Origin: Streptomyces sp. NBC_01754
Lineage (GTDB): Bacteria; Actinomycetota; Actinomycetes; Streptomycetales; Streptomycetaceae
NCBI RefSeq assembly: GCF_035918015.1
Contig: NZ_CP109132.1
Span: 496,001 to 560,000 of the forward strand
Direction of reading: 5' to 3'
Length of the DNA stretch: 64,000 nt
Part shown: one piece after another, positions 45,637-55,500 of the stretch
Position numbering within the stretch: the stretch's first letter is position 1
Layout: every line of letters begins with the position of its first letter
Position numbers and translations under genes: made by a program
The notes under the pieces: model-generated
The model's input: the letters and a program-made list of their open reading frames with translations, nothing else
Databases searched by the model: none
Told to the model about the DNA's origin: nothing

Positions 45637-45954
45637 CTAGTCGTTGACCGCCGTCAGCAGCACCACCGCGTCCTCCAGGGCGAGCAGCCCGTGCCGCTCC
45701 TGCGGGATCGGGTGCAGCGTCCCCGCGATGAGCTCCACGTCCCCCGAGCCGGCGGTGAGCCTGACCGTGCCCCGCAGGACGAGCAGCGAGGCGGCCGGTG
45801 GTGCGTTGTGCTCGTCGAGCGCGGATCCCGAGGTGAGCGCGATCAGCGTCTGGCGCAGGGGTTCCTGGCGCAGCAGCAGATGGGCGCTGCGTCCGTGCGG
45901 GTGGGCGCGGGCCAGGGTCAGGTGCTCGTCGGTGAGGGCGTTGAGATCATCCAT
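45637..45954 (-). CDS. small cupin-domain protein
   Basis: A 105-residue single-domain cupin. SGSALDEHNAPPAASLLVLR and GDVELIAGTLHPIPQERHGL carry the two histidine-rich cupin motifs that bind a metal. Small cupins of this kind are often regulators or isomerases; no function can be assigned. ATG 45954 is the only start. It sits alone between the GNAT remnant and the GH13 gene. Confidence 0.78.
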   Translation of the reverse strand: MDDLNALTDEHLTLARAHPHGRSAHLLLRQEPLRQTLIALTSGSALDEHNAPPAASLLVLRGTVRLTAGSGDVELIAGTLHPIPQERHGLLALEDAVVLLTAVND

Positions 45955-45992
45955 GCGTCCACTGTGCCGCAGCCCGGGTCCGCACGCAGCGA

Positions 45993-46024
45993 GGCGCGGC
46001 GGTCACCGGTCTGGCCGCCGCGCC
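45993..46024. terminator. hairpin terminator of the alpha-glucoside operon
   Basis: A perfect 10-bp inverted repeat GGCGCGGCGG / CCGCCGCGCC (45993-46002, 46015-46024), 40 bp beyond the GH13 stop on the minus strand. Confidence 0.78.
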
Positions 46025-46064
46025 GGGCCGGCCCGTGAGGGCCGGTCCCGGTGGTCGCGTCGCG

Positions 46065-47693
46065 TCAGCTCCGCAGCCACGCCGCCGTGTCGCCCGGCAG
46101 CAGGCCGGCGCCGTCCAGCGGCCCGCTCGTCAGCAGCACCCGCGTGTGGTCCGGGAGCTCGACGGCGCCGTCCGACAGGTTGACGACGCAGATCAGGCCG
46201 TCCGTCCTGGTGAAGGCGAGCACGCCGGGGGCGGAGGCCAGCCACGTCAGCAGGCCGCCGGACGCCTCGTCGCCGACGGCGGCGAAGCCCGGTTCGCTCC
46301 GGCGCAGCCCGAGGGCCTCGCGGTACAGGGTGAGCATGGACGAGGGGTCGCCGCTCTGGACGTCCGCCGCGTACGACGGCCAGGTCCGTGGCTGCGGCAG
46401 CCAGGGCTCGGTGCCGGAACCGAATCCGGCGTAGGGTTCCCCGGCGGACCACGGCAGCGGCACGCGGCAGCCGTCGCGCCCCGGGTCGGTGCCGCCCGAC
46501 CGCAGGTGCATCGGGTCCTGGATGCGGTCCTTGGGGATGTCCGCCTCGGGCAGCCCCAGCTCCTCGCCCTGGTAGACGTAGACGGCGCCGGGCAGCGCCA
46601 GGGAGAGCAGGGCGGCGGCCCGGGCCCTGCGAGTGCCCAGTTCCAGGTCGGTCGGGGTGCCGAACTCCTTGGCCGCGAAGTCGAAACCGGTGTCCTGACG
46701 GCCGTACCGGGTGACGGTCCGGGTCACGTCGTGGTTGCACAGCACCCAGGTGGCGGGGGCGCCGACCGGGGCGTGCTCGGTCAGCGTGTCGTCGATCGCG
46801 GAGCGCAGCAGCCCGGCGTCCCAGGGGCAGGCCAGGAAGTTGAAGTTGAAGGCGGTGTGCAGTTCGTCGGGGCGCAGGTAGCGGGCGAAGCGCTCGGCGT
46901 CCGGGAGCCAGACCTCTCCGACGAAGATGCCGTCGTACTCGTCGGCGACGGCCCGCCAGGACCGGTAGATGTCGTGGAGTTCGTCGCGGTCGATGTACGG
47001 GTGCGGGCCCGCCCCCTCGGTGAAGTCGGGCAGGTCGGGGTCCTTGACGAGCAGGGCCGCCGAGTCGATCCGCACGCCCGCCACGCCTCGCTCGAACCAG
47101 AACCGCAGGACGTCCTCGTGTTCCTGACGGACCGCCGGGTGCGCCCAGTTGAGGTCGGGCTGCTCGGGGGCGAACAGGTGGAGGTACCACTGGCCGTCCT
47201 CGAGGCGGGTCCAGGGCGTCCCGCCGAATTCGGAGACCCAGTCGTTCGGAGGGATCTCGCCGTCTTCACCGCGCCCGGACCGGAAGTGGAAGAGGTCGCG
47301 TTCCGGGCTGCCGGGAGGCGCCGCGAGAGCCGCCCGGAACCATGTGTGCCGGTCGGAGACATGGTTGGGGACGATGTCGATGATGGTGCGGATACCCAGC
47401 TCACGGGCCTCGGCGATCAGCTTCTCCGCCTCGGCGAGGGTGCCGAACGCGGGGTCGATGCTGCGGTAGTCGGCGACGTCGTAGCCGCCGTCGGCGAGCG
47501 GTGAGAGGTACCAGGGGGTGAACCACAGGGCATCCACGCCCAGGTCGACGAGGTAGGGCAGTCGGGCCCGGACGCCCGCGAGGTCTCCGGTGCCGTCCCC
47601 GTCGCCGTCGGCGAAGCTGCGTACGTAGATCTGGTAGATGACGGCGTCGCGCCACCAGGATGCGGTGGTCTCGGTCGGACGGTTGGCTGCCAC
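46065..47693 (-). CDS. GH13 alpha-glucosidase (cytoplasmic)
   Basis: A 542-residue family 13 enzyme of the oligo-1,6-/alpha-glucosidase group. The nucleophile is Asp210 in GVAGVRIDSAA, the acid/base Glu260 in FVGEVWLPD and the transition-state stabiliser Asp322 in LCNHDVTRT; AVIYQIYVRSFADGDGDGTG is the usual beginning. It has no signal peptide, so it splits imported alpha-glucosides to glucose in the cytoplasm. I use GTG 47693, which follows AAAGGAA by 7 bases; the 12 codons before it run through that site. It ends the transporter operon. Confidence 0.92.
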   Translation of the reverse strand: MAANRPTETTASWWRDAVIYQIYVRSFADGDGDGTGDLAGVRARLPYLVDLGVDALWFTPWYLSPLADGGYDVADYRSIDPAFGTLAEAEKLIAEARELGIRTIIDIVPNHVSDRHTWFRAALAAPPGSPERDLFHFRSGRGEDGEIPPNDWVSEFGGTPWTRLEDGQWYLHLFAPEQPDLNWAHPAVRQEHEDVLRFWFERGVAGVRIDSAALLVKDPDLPDFTEGAGPHPYIDRDELHDIYRSWRAVADEYDGIFVGEVWLPDAERFARYLRPDELHTAFNFNFLACPWDAGLLRSAIDDTLTEHAPVGAPATWVLCNHDVTRTVTRYGRQDTGFDFAAKEFGTPTDLELGTRRARAAALLSLALPGAVYVYQGEELGLPEADIPKDRIQDPMHLRSGGTDPGRDGCRVPLPWSAGEPYAGFGSGTEPWLPQPRTWPSYAADVQSGDPSSMLTLYREALGLRRSEPGFAAVGDEASGGLLTWLASAPGVLAFTRTDGLICVVNLSDGAVELPDHTRVLLTSGPLDGAGLLPGDTAAWLRS

Positions 47694-47805
47694 GTGTGCG
47701 TTCCTTTCGGGCAGGTGGTACTCCGCCACCGCCCGTGCGCGGGGCGTGTGGTGGGACGGCGGCGGAGTGCTGGGGACGAGACGGTCGCGCGGGGCGTACA
47801 GGGCA

Positions 47806-48765
47806 TCAGCCCTTGAGGCCGCCCGCGGTGAGACCGCTCATGATGTTGCGCTGGAAGATCAGGAAGATCAGCAGGGTCGGGACGGAGGCGATGGTGAGCG
47901 CGGCGATGAGGACGTTCTCCGGCACTCCGCTGGCCAGCGAGTAGATGCCCACGTTGAGCGTCTGCTTGCCGGGATCGGGCAGGGTGAGCATGGGCCAGAG
48001 GAAGTCCTTCCAGACCCCGACCACCGCGAAGATGGAGACCACGCCGAGGATCGGCCGGGAGATCGGCAGCACCACCGAGCGCAGGGTGCGCATCGGGGAC
48101 GCCCCGTCGATCGCCGCGGCGTCCAGCAGTTCACGCGGGACCGAGTCGAAGAACCGCTTCAGCAGGAAGATGTTGAAGGCGTTGGTGACGGACGGGAGCC
48201 AGATCACCCAGGGTGAGTTGAGCAGGTTGCGCTGAAACACCGGTACGTCGAGCACGGTGAGGTACTGCGGTACGACGAGGACGGTCGCCGGGATCATCAG
48301 GGTGGCGAGCATCATGCCGAGGATGGCCTTACCGAAGACCGGCCGCAGCTTGGAGAGCGAGTAGGCGGCGGCCACGTCGAACACCAGTTGGAAGGCCAGG
48401 GCCCCGAACGCGTAGTACAGGGTGTTGAAGAGCAGCCGGGAGAGGTCCATCACGTTCCACGCCTGGGAGTAGTTCTCCGTGTGGATCGAGGTGGGGAAGG
48501 CCGTGGGCGGGCTCTGTACGACTTCCTGGGTGGTCTTGAGGCCGCCGGTGACCATCCAGTACAGGGGCCCCAGGAAGGCGATGGTGAAGGCCCCGACGAC
48601 CACGGCGAAGACGATCCAGTAGACCGCCTTCCCCCGGGGGCGGACCAGTTGGGTCGGGGAGATCAGGGTGCGTTGGCGGCCCAGGTCGGGCTCGCGGGCG
48701 CTCCGGCGCCGGCCGGGGCGCGGCTTCTCGGTCCCGCGCCGGGAGACAAGCGTGTTCGATGCCAT
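47806..48765 (-). CDS. sugar ABC transporter permease (CUT1, MalG/AglG type)
   Basis: A 319-residue permease with six membrane segments after an Arg-rich N-terminal tail of about 45 residues. The EAA loop is ELLDAAAIDGASPMRTLRSV (the Glu of the motif is replaced by Asp-Ala). It forms the channel with the upstream MalF-type subunit. Only 15 bp separate them. No ATPase gene nearby. Confidence 0.9.
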   Translation of the reverse strand: MASNTLVSRRGTEKPRPGRRRSAREPDLGRQRTLISPTQLVRPRGKAVYWIVFAVVVGAFTIAFLGPLYWMVTGGLKTTQEVVQSPPTAFPTSIHTENYSQAWNVMDLSRLLFNTLYYAFGALAFQLVFDVAAAYSLSKLRPVFGKAILGMMLATLMIPATVLVVPQYLTVLDVPVFQRNLLNSPWVIWLPSVTNAFNIFLLKRFFDSVPRELLDAAAIDGASPMRTLRSVVLPISRPILGVVSIFAVVGVWKDFLWPMLTLPDPGKQTLNVGIYSLASGVPENVLIAALTIASVPTLLIFLIFQRNIMSGLTAGGLKG

Positions 48766-48780
48766 CGTCGTGCTCCCGTC

Positions 48781-49743
48781 CTAGTCTTCGCTGCTGCGGC
48801 TGAGGCGTACGTACACCGCGGAGAAGCCCGCGAGTACGACGAGCAGGACCAGCCCGAGGGCCGCCGCGGCGCCGTAGTTGTTGAAGTTGAAGGCGTACTG
48901 GTAGATGAGGTAGACGACCGTCGTGGTGGAGCCCTCGGGGCCCGCCCCGTTGGTCAGCAGGAAGGGTTCGGTGAAGACCTGCATCGTGGCGATGATCTGC
49001 ATGAGCAGCAGCAGCGACAGGATGAGCCGGGTCTGCGGGATGGTGACGTGCCAGATCTTGCGCAGCAGTCCCGCGCCGTCGAGCTCCGCCGCCTCGTACA
49101 GCTCGCCCGGGATCCCCTGGAGGGCGGCGAGGTAGATGAGGGTGGCTCCGCCCATGTTCATCCACGTGGACGCGATGACGACGGAGAGCATCGAGATGTC
49201 GGGGTCCTGGAGCCATTGCTGTTCGGGCAGATGGAGGAGTTCCAGTACGCGGTTGAAGAGTCCGTATCCGGGGTCGTAGAAGTACTTGAAGAGAAGTACC
49301 GAGGCGACCGGTGGCAGCATGACCGGCAGGTAGACCAGCAGGCGCAGGTATCCCTGGGCGTGCCGGAACTCGTTGAGCACCACGGCGACGGCGAACGGGA
49401 CCACGAAGCCCAGCAGGAGCGCCAGGACGGTGAAGAGCAGGGTGTTGCGCCAGGCCTGCCAGAAGGCCGGGTCGTTGACGACGTAACTCAGGTTGGACCA
49501 GCCGGCCCAGGTGGTACGTCCGTCCTCGGTCTTCTGGAAGGCCAGGACGAATTCCCGGACCATCGGATACCAGGAGAAGAACGAGAAGCAGAGGACCGCG
49601 CCGATCAGGAAGCCGTGCGCGGACACGTTGCGGCGCAGGGCTCGCGTGAACTCCTCGCGGGAGGAGCCCGACGCCTCCGGGCGGTGGTGTCCGCGTGAAG
49701 GCGGCTTCGCCTTGCTCGGCGTGGACAGGGTGGGGGCCGACAT
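48781..49743 (-). CDS. sugar ABC transporter permease (CUT1, MalF/AglF type)
   Basis: A 320-residue permease with six membrane segments; the EAA loop is ELYEAAELDGAGLLRKIWHV. Residues 1-35 are a charged cytoplasmic tail. ATG 49743 is 89 bp after the binding-protein stop. It belongs to the alpha-glucoside-type importer with its GH13 enzyme downstream. Confidence 0.9.
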   Translation of the reverse strand: MSAPTLSTPSKAKPPSRGHHRPEASGSSREEFTRALRRNVSAHGFLIGAVLCFSFFSWYPMVREFVLAFQKTEDGRTTWAGWSNLSYVVNDPAFWQAWRNTLLFTVLALLLGFVVPFAVAVVLNEFRHAQGYLRLLVYLPVMLPPVASVLLFKYFYDPGYGLFNRVLELLHLPEQQWLQDPDISMLSVVIASTWMNMGGATLIYLAALQGIPGELYEAAELDGAGLLRKIWHVTIPQTRLILSLLLLMQIIATMQVFTEPFLLTNGAGPEGSTTTVVYLIYQYAFNFNNYGAAAALGLVLLVVLAGFSAVYVRLSRSSED

Positions 49744-49832
49744 GGTGTCTCCTCGGGGCCGGTGCGATCACTCGCGGGTCGGGCGGTCGAGATCGCGGGG
49801 CGGGGTCCCGAGGACCCCGGCCCCGCAGCCCG

Positions 49833-51248
49833 TCACTTGTTCGCGAGAATCTGGTTGACCTGCCGCTCCGCCGTGTCGAGCAGCTTGTCGATGTCGGCGT
49901 CCTTGTTGGTCAGGACGGCGGACATGGCGACGTCGAGGACCTTGTAGATCTCCTGTGCCTTCGGCGGCTCGGCCTTGCCGGGAACGGGGTTGTCCATGAA
50001 CGCCCTGAAGTTCTCGACCGGCATCGTCGCGTTGGCGGCGCGGGCGGCGTCGTCCTTCGTCTTGCTCTCACCGGTGAAGAAGTTCGGCTGCGGCAGCCCG
50101 ACGGGGAGCTTGTCGGCCTTGGCACGGGCCCAGTCGAACTGGCCCTTGCCTGGGCTGAGGTTCTTGAAGTTCAGCCAGGCGACGGCGGCCTTGATCTTGT
50201 CGGGCGAGCTGCCCTTCTTGATCATGTAGTTGTTGCCGCCGAAGAGGGTGCCCTGGGCTCCGGGGATCGGACCCATGCCGAAGTTCTCGTACTCCGCGCC
50301 GAGTTGCTGCACCATGTAGGTGATGTCGTCGGGCGCGGCGAGGAACATGCCGAGCTTGTCGGTGGATATCTGCTTCTGCAGATCGCCCCACTTGAGCAAC
50401 TGGGTCTTGCCCATGCTGTCGTCCTCCCAGCGCATGTCGTGCAGCTGCTGGAGGACCTGCTTGCCCTTCTCGTCGTTGAAGGCGGCCTTCTCACCGCTCG
50501 CGTCGACCAGGTCGCCGCCGAGGCCGTACTGCGTGGCGGCGAAGTGCCAGCCGCCGTTGTTGCCGGCGCTGTACTCGCCGAAGCCCGCGATCCCCTTGCC
50601 GAGTCCCGCGATCTTCCCGGCGGCCGTGCGGACCTCGTCCCAGGTGGCGGGCGGGCTGTCCGGGTCCAGGCCCGCCTGGGTGAACAGCTTCCGGTTGACC
50701 ATCAGGCCCATGGTGTAGTTGCTGGTCGGCAGGGCGTAGAGCTTGCCGTCCTTGCGGGCCACGTCGACCACCTGCGGCTGGATGTCCTTCAGCGCCGGTA
50801 CCGACTTCTCGGTCACGTAGGCCGAGATGTCCTCCGCGCCGTCGTTGTCGAGCACCTGCTGGAGGTCGGTGAAGTAGGCGTAGAAGACGTCGGGCTGCGA
50901 CTTGCCCTTGAGCATGGCCGTGAAGCGGGGCGGCTCCAGGCACTGGCCCGGCGTGGACTTCCCATTGATCTTGACGTTCGGGTACATCGCGTTGAACGTC
51001 TTGATGTCCTCGTTCCACTCCCGCAGCTCCGCGGCCTTCGCGGCCGGGGGCATGCAGTCGATCGACAGCGTCACCTCGGCCTTCGGGTCCAGTGGCGCTG
51101 CCGGATCGGACGAGCCGGCGGAGCCGCCGCCGTCGTCACCGCTGTCGCTGCTGCTCGTGCCACAGGAGGCAAGGGCGGTCAGGGCGAATACGGTGACGAC
51201 GGCGGCGGCTCTGCGGGTGCGAGTACGGCGGAACCCAGCACTTCTCAT
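49833..51248 (-). CDS. sugar-binding lipoprotein of the alpha-glucoside-type ABC transporter
   Basis: A 471-residue solute-binding lipoprotein. Signal peptide with lipobox LTALASC (Cys near residue 29), then a Ser/Gly/Asp-rich linker. Blocks such as KLYALPTSNYTMGLMVNRKL and DPDSPPATWDEVRTAAGKIA are family 1 features. ATG 51248 gives the signal peptide and follows GAAGGGGA. The ligand is inferred from the GH13 alpha-glucosidase at the end of the operon and the GH87-like enzyme upstream: probably an alpha-gluco-oligosaccharide. Confidence 0.88.
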   Translation of the reverse strand: MRSAGFRRTRTRRAAAVVTVFALTALASCGTSSSDSGDDGGGSAGSSDPAAPLDPKAEVTLSIDCMPPAAKAAELREWNEDIKTFNAMYPNVKINGKSTPGQCLEPPRFTAMLKGKSQPDVFYAYFTDLQQVLDNDGAEDISAYVTEKSVPALKDIQPQVVDVARKDGKLYALPTSNYTMGLMVNRKLFTQAGLDPDSPPATWDEVRTAAGKIAGLGKGIAGFGEYSAGNNGGWHFAATQYGLGGDLVDASGEKAAFNDEKGKQVLQQLHDMRWEDDSMGKTQLLKWGDLQKQISTDKLGMFLAAPDDITYMVQQLGAEYENFGMGPIPGAQGTLFGGNNYMIKKGSSPDKIKAAVAWLNFKNLSPGKGQFDWARAKADKLPVGLPQPNFFTGESKTKDDAARAANATMPVENFRAFMDNPVPGKAEPPKAQEIYKVLDVAMSAVLTNKDADIDKLLDTAERQVNQILANK

Positions 51249-51340
51249 CGGTGGTCCCCTTCGGGCATGAGCATGGATGGCCCTCGGCGAAGTCACTCTC
51301 TTCCGGGGCGCGGCTCACTCAACCACCACCAACATGTGAA

Positions 51341-51363
51341 CGCAATATCTCGCGCGGATTTCG
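51341..51363. promoter_or_regulatory. imperfect inverted repeat upstream of the binding-protein gene
   Basis: CGCAATATC ... GGATTTCG in an A/T-richer stretch about 95-115 bp before ATG 51248. It may be an operator for the adjacent LacI protein, but the symmetry is weak. Confidence 0.3.
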
Positions 51364-51430
51364 TAAATGATTGACATCCGTCCGTATCCCGCACGTGACA
51401 TCCGTCCTCCCCGCGGTCCGCGTGAGCCCT

Positions 51431-52426
51431 TCAGCGACGCGCCTGCGCGGTGGATCCCCGCACCACCAGCTCGGGCTCGAAGAGCAGTTCCCCGGGGGGC
51501 ACGGATCCGCTCTGGACAAGCGTGCAGAGCAGTTCGACCGCCGCCCGCCCCATGGCCTCGATGGGCTGGCGCACCGTGGTGAGGGGCGGCTCGGCGCAGT
51601 TCATGAAGGCGGAGTCGTCGAAGCCGACGACCGAGACGTCCCCGGGGACGTCCAGCCCGCGCCGCCGTGCGGCCCGCACGGCCCCCAGGGCCAGCGGGTC
51701 GCTGGCGCAGACGATCCCGGTGACCCCTCGCTCCAGCAGACGTGCGGCCGCCGCCTGCCCGCCCTCCAGGGAGAACAGGGAGCGCTCGACGTGTTCCGCC
51801 GGGAGCGCTCCCGCGACGGCGTGCGCGGCGGCGAGCTTGCGCCGCGAGGGCACGTGGCCCGAGGGCCCGAGGACCAGGCCGACGCGTTCGTGCCCCAGGG
51901 ACTCCAGGTGGCGCCAGGCCTGTTCGACGGCGACGGCGTCGTCGCAGGACACGCAGGGGAAGTCCAGGCCCTCGATGGAGGCGTTGATCAGCACGACCGG
52001 GATGCGGCGGTCGGCGAGCCGGCGGTAGTGCTCGTGCGGTTCGTCGGCCTGGGCGAAGAGCCCTCCGGCGAAGATGACACCGGAGACCTGCTGCTGGAGG
52101 AGCAGTTCGACGTAATCGGCCTCGGAGACGCCGCCCCTGGCCTGGGAGCACAGGACGGGGGTGAGTCCCTGCTGGGCGAGGGAACCGCCGATCACCTCGG
52201 CGAGCGCCGGGAAGATCGGGTTCTGGAGCTCGGGCAGGACCAGGCCGACGAGCCGCGCCCGTTCGCCGCGCAGCTGGGTGGGCCGTTCGTAGCCGAGCAC
52301 GTCGAGCGCGGTCAGCACCGACTGGCGGGTGGTCCGCGAAACCCCGGGCCTGCCGTTGAGCACCCGGCTGACCGTGGCCTCACTGACCCCTACCTTCTGT
52401 GCCACCTGGGCAAGTCGTCGCGTCAT
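51431..52426 (-). CDS. LacI-family repressor of the alpha-glucoside locus (MalR-like)
   Basis: A 331-residue LacI regulator. The helix-turn-helix is MTRRLAQVAQKVGVSEATVS with the hinge helix starting RVLNGRPGVS, and the effector domain runs from LVGLVLPELQNPIFPALAEV to the family ending EPELVVRGST. It lies directly upstream of, and on the same strand as, the transporter genes, so it most likely represses them, and possibly the GH87-like gene, until an alpha-glucoside is present. ATG 52426 has little leader; the upstream region contains CGCAAG and CTTGC half sites. Confidence 0.9.
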   Translation of the reverse strand: MTRRLAQVAQKVGVSEATVSRVLNGRPGVSRTTRQSVLTALDVLGYERPTQLRGERARLVGLVLPELQNPIFPALAEVIGGSLAQQGLTPVLCSQARGGVSEADYVELLLQQQVSGVIFAGGLFAQADEPHEHYRRLADRRIPVVLINASIEGLDFPCVSCDDAVAVEQAWRHLESLGHERVGLVLGPSGHVPSRRKLAAAHAVAGALPAEHVERSLFSLEGGQAAAARLLERGVTGIVCASDPLALGAVRAARRRGLDVPGDVSVVGFDDSAFMNCAEPPLTTVRQPIEAMGRAAVELLCTLVQSGSVPPGELLFEPELVVRGSTAQARR

Positions 52427-52450
52427 GACGGTAACGCTAACCTAACGGAC

Positions 52451-52473
52451 GCAAGCAACGTACTTTCCCTTGC
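52451..52473. promoter_or_regulatory. candidate LacI-protein half-site pair upstream of its own gene
   Basis: GCAAG (52451-52455) and CTTGC (52469-52473) as a 5-bp inverted pair 13 bases apart, 25 bp before the regulator start. Similar GCAAG/TTTGC motifs occur upstream of the GH87-like gene. Suggestive of autoregulation, unproven. Confidence 0.35.
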
Positions 52474-52484
52474 AAAGAAAGCAC

Positions 52485-52527
52485 AGGAAGGGGGTGCCCC
52501 GCCGACCTCGTGGGACACCCCCTTCCT
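52485..52527. terminator. hairpin terminator after the GH87-like gene
   Basis: A perfect 12-bp inverted repeat AGGAAGGGGGTG / CACCCCCTTCCT (52485-52496, 52516-52527), 29 bp beyond the stop. It separates the large secreted enzyme from the LacI gene. Confidence 0.85.
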
Positions 52528-52555
52528 CCTGCCCTGCCTTTCGTCCGCGCGTCCC

Positions 52556-55500
52556 CTACGGATTGATGTTGATCTCGAAGGTGGAGGTGGTGTTCCTGAT
52601 GTCCTGGACGTTGTCCCTGAGCTTCAGACCGTTGAAGGTGACCTCCCCGACCGCCGGCCCCTGGCCCTCCTCGGGCATCTCGTTGGCCCAGAGTCCGAGA
52701 CCGGACTTCTCGTCGAAGGCGTCGCCGCTCTTGCGCGCACCGGTGATCGATACGTCGGTGAGCACGGTGTCCTTGATCGGGAACTGCGGCTGCCCGCCGA
52801 CGTAGTTGGTCTGGAACATGATCCCGCTGTACGTCGGGTCCACGATGTCCACGTGGGAGACGCGGATGCCCTGGAAGACCTTGGACGCCGAGAACAGCCA
52901 GATCCCGGGGAAGGTCTGCGAGCCCCAGAAGTGGCCGCCCGAGCGCACCACCGACACGTTCTCGATCGTCGTCGGTCCGGTCCCGAAGCCGTTCATCGGG
53001 TAGCCGAAGTCCAGCGAGCTGACCGTGATCCCCGAATACACCAGGGTGTCGGCGATGTGGATGTTGCGGAAGGTGTTGTCGTAGCCGCCGTACACGGCCA
53101 GGCCCGCCGCGCGCCAGGTGAGGATCGACGTCAGGTTCTCGTAGACGTTGTTCTTCATGTCCGTGCCACCGGAGTCGATCGCGGAGAACATGGCGAAGCT
53201 GTCGTCGCCGGTGGCCCGTGCCTCGTTGTTGGTGACGTGGTTGTCGGTGGACCCGTTGGTCATGTTGACGCCGTCGGCGAACATGTTGCGTATCCGCGAG
53301 TTCTTGATGGTGACGTTGTCGGTGTTGGCGCCCCAGTAGAGGCACACCATGTGCTCGTTCCAGATGTTGTCGATCACGATGTCCGAGACGTTGGAGAAGT
53401 CGAACACCTTGCCGGGGCCGTCGATGCGGGAGGTGTAGTTGCCGAAGTACGCGAAGTTCGCGAAGGACGACCCCTTGGCACTGGCCTCCGCGCGGAAGCC
53501 GATGTCGGTGTTCTCCTGCGTGGACGGCGCGTGGAACCGGGTGAACCAGGGCCCCGCGCCGACGACGTGTACGGCTGTCCCGTACACCTGGAACTTGCTC
53601 GCCGTCCGGTAGTCACCGGCCGGCAGGTAGACGCCCTTGAGGGTGTTCGTGGTGTCCATCCGGACCTTGTCCAGGGCGTTCTGGACGTCCTGGTGGCTGA
53701 AGCCGGCCGGCACGGTGTAGGTGGCCGGGTCCGGGTTCGGCACCTCGGTGACCTGCTCCAGGTTGATGAAGTCGATCGCGTAGGTGCTGGTGTTGGCGGC
53801 GTCCTTCTGGAGCCGGATCCTGCTGCCCGCCGGGACGGTGCGCCCCAGCATGAGGTTGGCCTCGTCGTAGATGTGGCGGGGTGCCCCGGCGCCCGGGGAG
53901 TTGCCGGGTGCCGTCTCGTTGCCGTACAGCCAGGCGTACCTGGAGGTGAGGTCGACGGCCTTGAGGAAGGTACCGTCCACATAGACGTTCAGCGTCGAGT
54001 CGATGCCGCCGCCGCCCGGTGCGTCCGGGATGGAGAAGCGGGTGACGAGGGTGTTGGTGGACGCCCTGGTGGTGAACTCGACGTACTGGCCGGTGCCGTC
54101 GAGGGTGACCGCCTTGCGGCCGGACGCCTCGCCCGCGATGTCGCCGACGGTCCTGTTGGGGCCGACGATCTTGGCCCCGCCGCCGGTGACCCCGTCCTCC
54201 GCCTCGTACATGTCGTACGGCATGTTCGCGCCCCGGCCGACGAACAGGGCCTGGGTGCTGGTGTTGTTCTCGCGTTTGACCGGCAGCTCGTTGGCGTCGG
54301 CGTCGAGCTCGACCTTCACCGTGTACGAGCCGTTGACCGCGGCCCAGGTGCCGAGCCGGACGGGCGCGGTGGTGGAGCCGGGCGCGATGGCACCGTCGTA
54401 CGCGCCGGTCAGGGCCTTCACCGTGGCGCCCTTGGCGTCGGTCAGGGTCAGGGTGATGCCGTGGCCGCCACCCGCGGAGGCCACGGTGCCCTGGTTCTTC
54501 ACCGCGACGGAGAAGGCCACGGTGTCGCCGGCCGCCGGGGCGGACGGAGAGGTGGTGACCGCACTCGCCACGAGGTCGGAGCTGGAGACCGGCTTCACCA
54601 CCAGCGGAGTGGTGCTGGTGAGACGGTTGTCGGTCTCGTTCTCCTCGATGACGGCGTCATCCGCGTCGGCGACGGCGCCCAGCGTGTAGCTGCCCGCGTC
54701 GCGTGCTCCGATCCCCGCGCTGACCTCGGTGGAGGCGCCGGGGGCGAGGGTGCCCACGGAAGCGGTGGCGACCTCGGAACCGCCCAGCTCGAAGGCGAGC
54801 CTGCTCGCGGGGGCGGGGAGCGCGCCCGTGTTGCGTACGGTCGCCGTCAGGGTGATGTCCTCCGACTCGGTCGGGGCGGCCGGCGAGGCGCTGACGGCCG
54901 AGACCTGGAGGTTCGGGTTGGGCGCCGGGGTACCCATCACCTGGAACTCGGCGACCTGGCCGGCGCCGGACCCGGTGTTGGAGGTGAACTTCAGCTGGAC
55001 GTCGGCCACCCGGGCGGTGACGGGGATCGTCACCGTGTTCCCGCTCGCCGGGTCGAACCGGTAGTCCTTGGCGGCGGCCAGGTTCGTGAAGTCCGTGGCA
55101 TCCTGCTTACGCCCGAGCACCTGGATGTTCTGGGTACGCGCGCCCCAGCTGCTGTCCGGGTTGAGCTTGACGACCACGCTCTCGGTGTCCGCGTCGGCCC
55201 CCAGCTTCACCGTGAGGGTGTTCGGGTAGCTGCCGCCCGCCCCCTCCCAGTAGGTGGTGAGCGAGTTGTCGTTGGCGTTGGCCGCGACGAAGGTGTGGAC
55301 CACCGACGAGGCGGTGATCGGCTTGGAGACGGCGAGGTCGGACGCGGTGGCCGTCGAGCCGTTGCGGGTCACGGTGTTGCTGGGCGCGGACATGTTGCCC
55401 GCCGCGTCCTTGGCCCGCACGACGTAACTGACGGTCGTGCCCGGGGGCTGGGTGTCGGTGTAGGTGGTGACGTCACCGGCCACGCTCTCGCGGAGCGTGT

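Noticed and set aside
51800..51813. CGGGAGCGCTCCCG, a CebR-like palindrome
   Set aside because: It lies inside the coding sequence of the LacI regulator and the flanking bases do not match the operator; likely chance in G/C-rich code.
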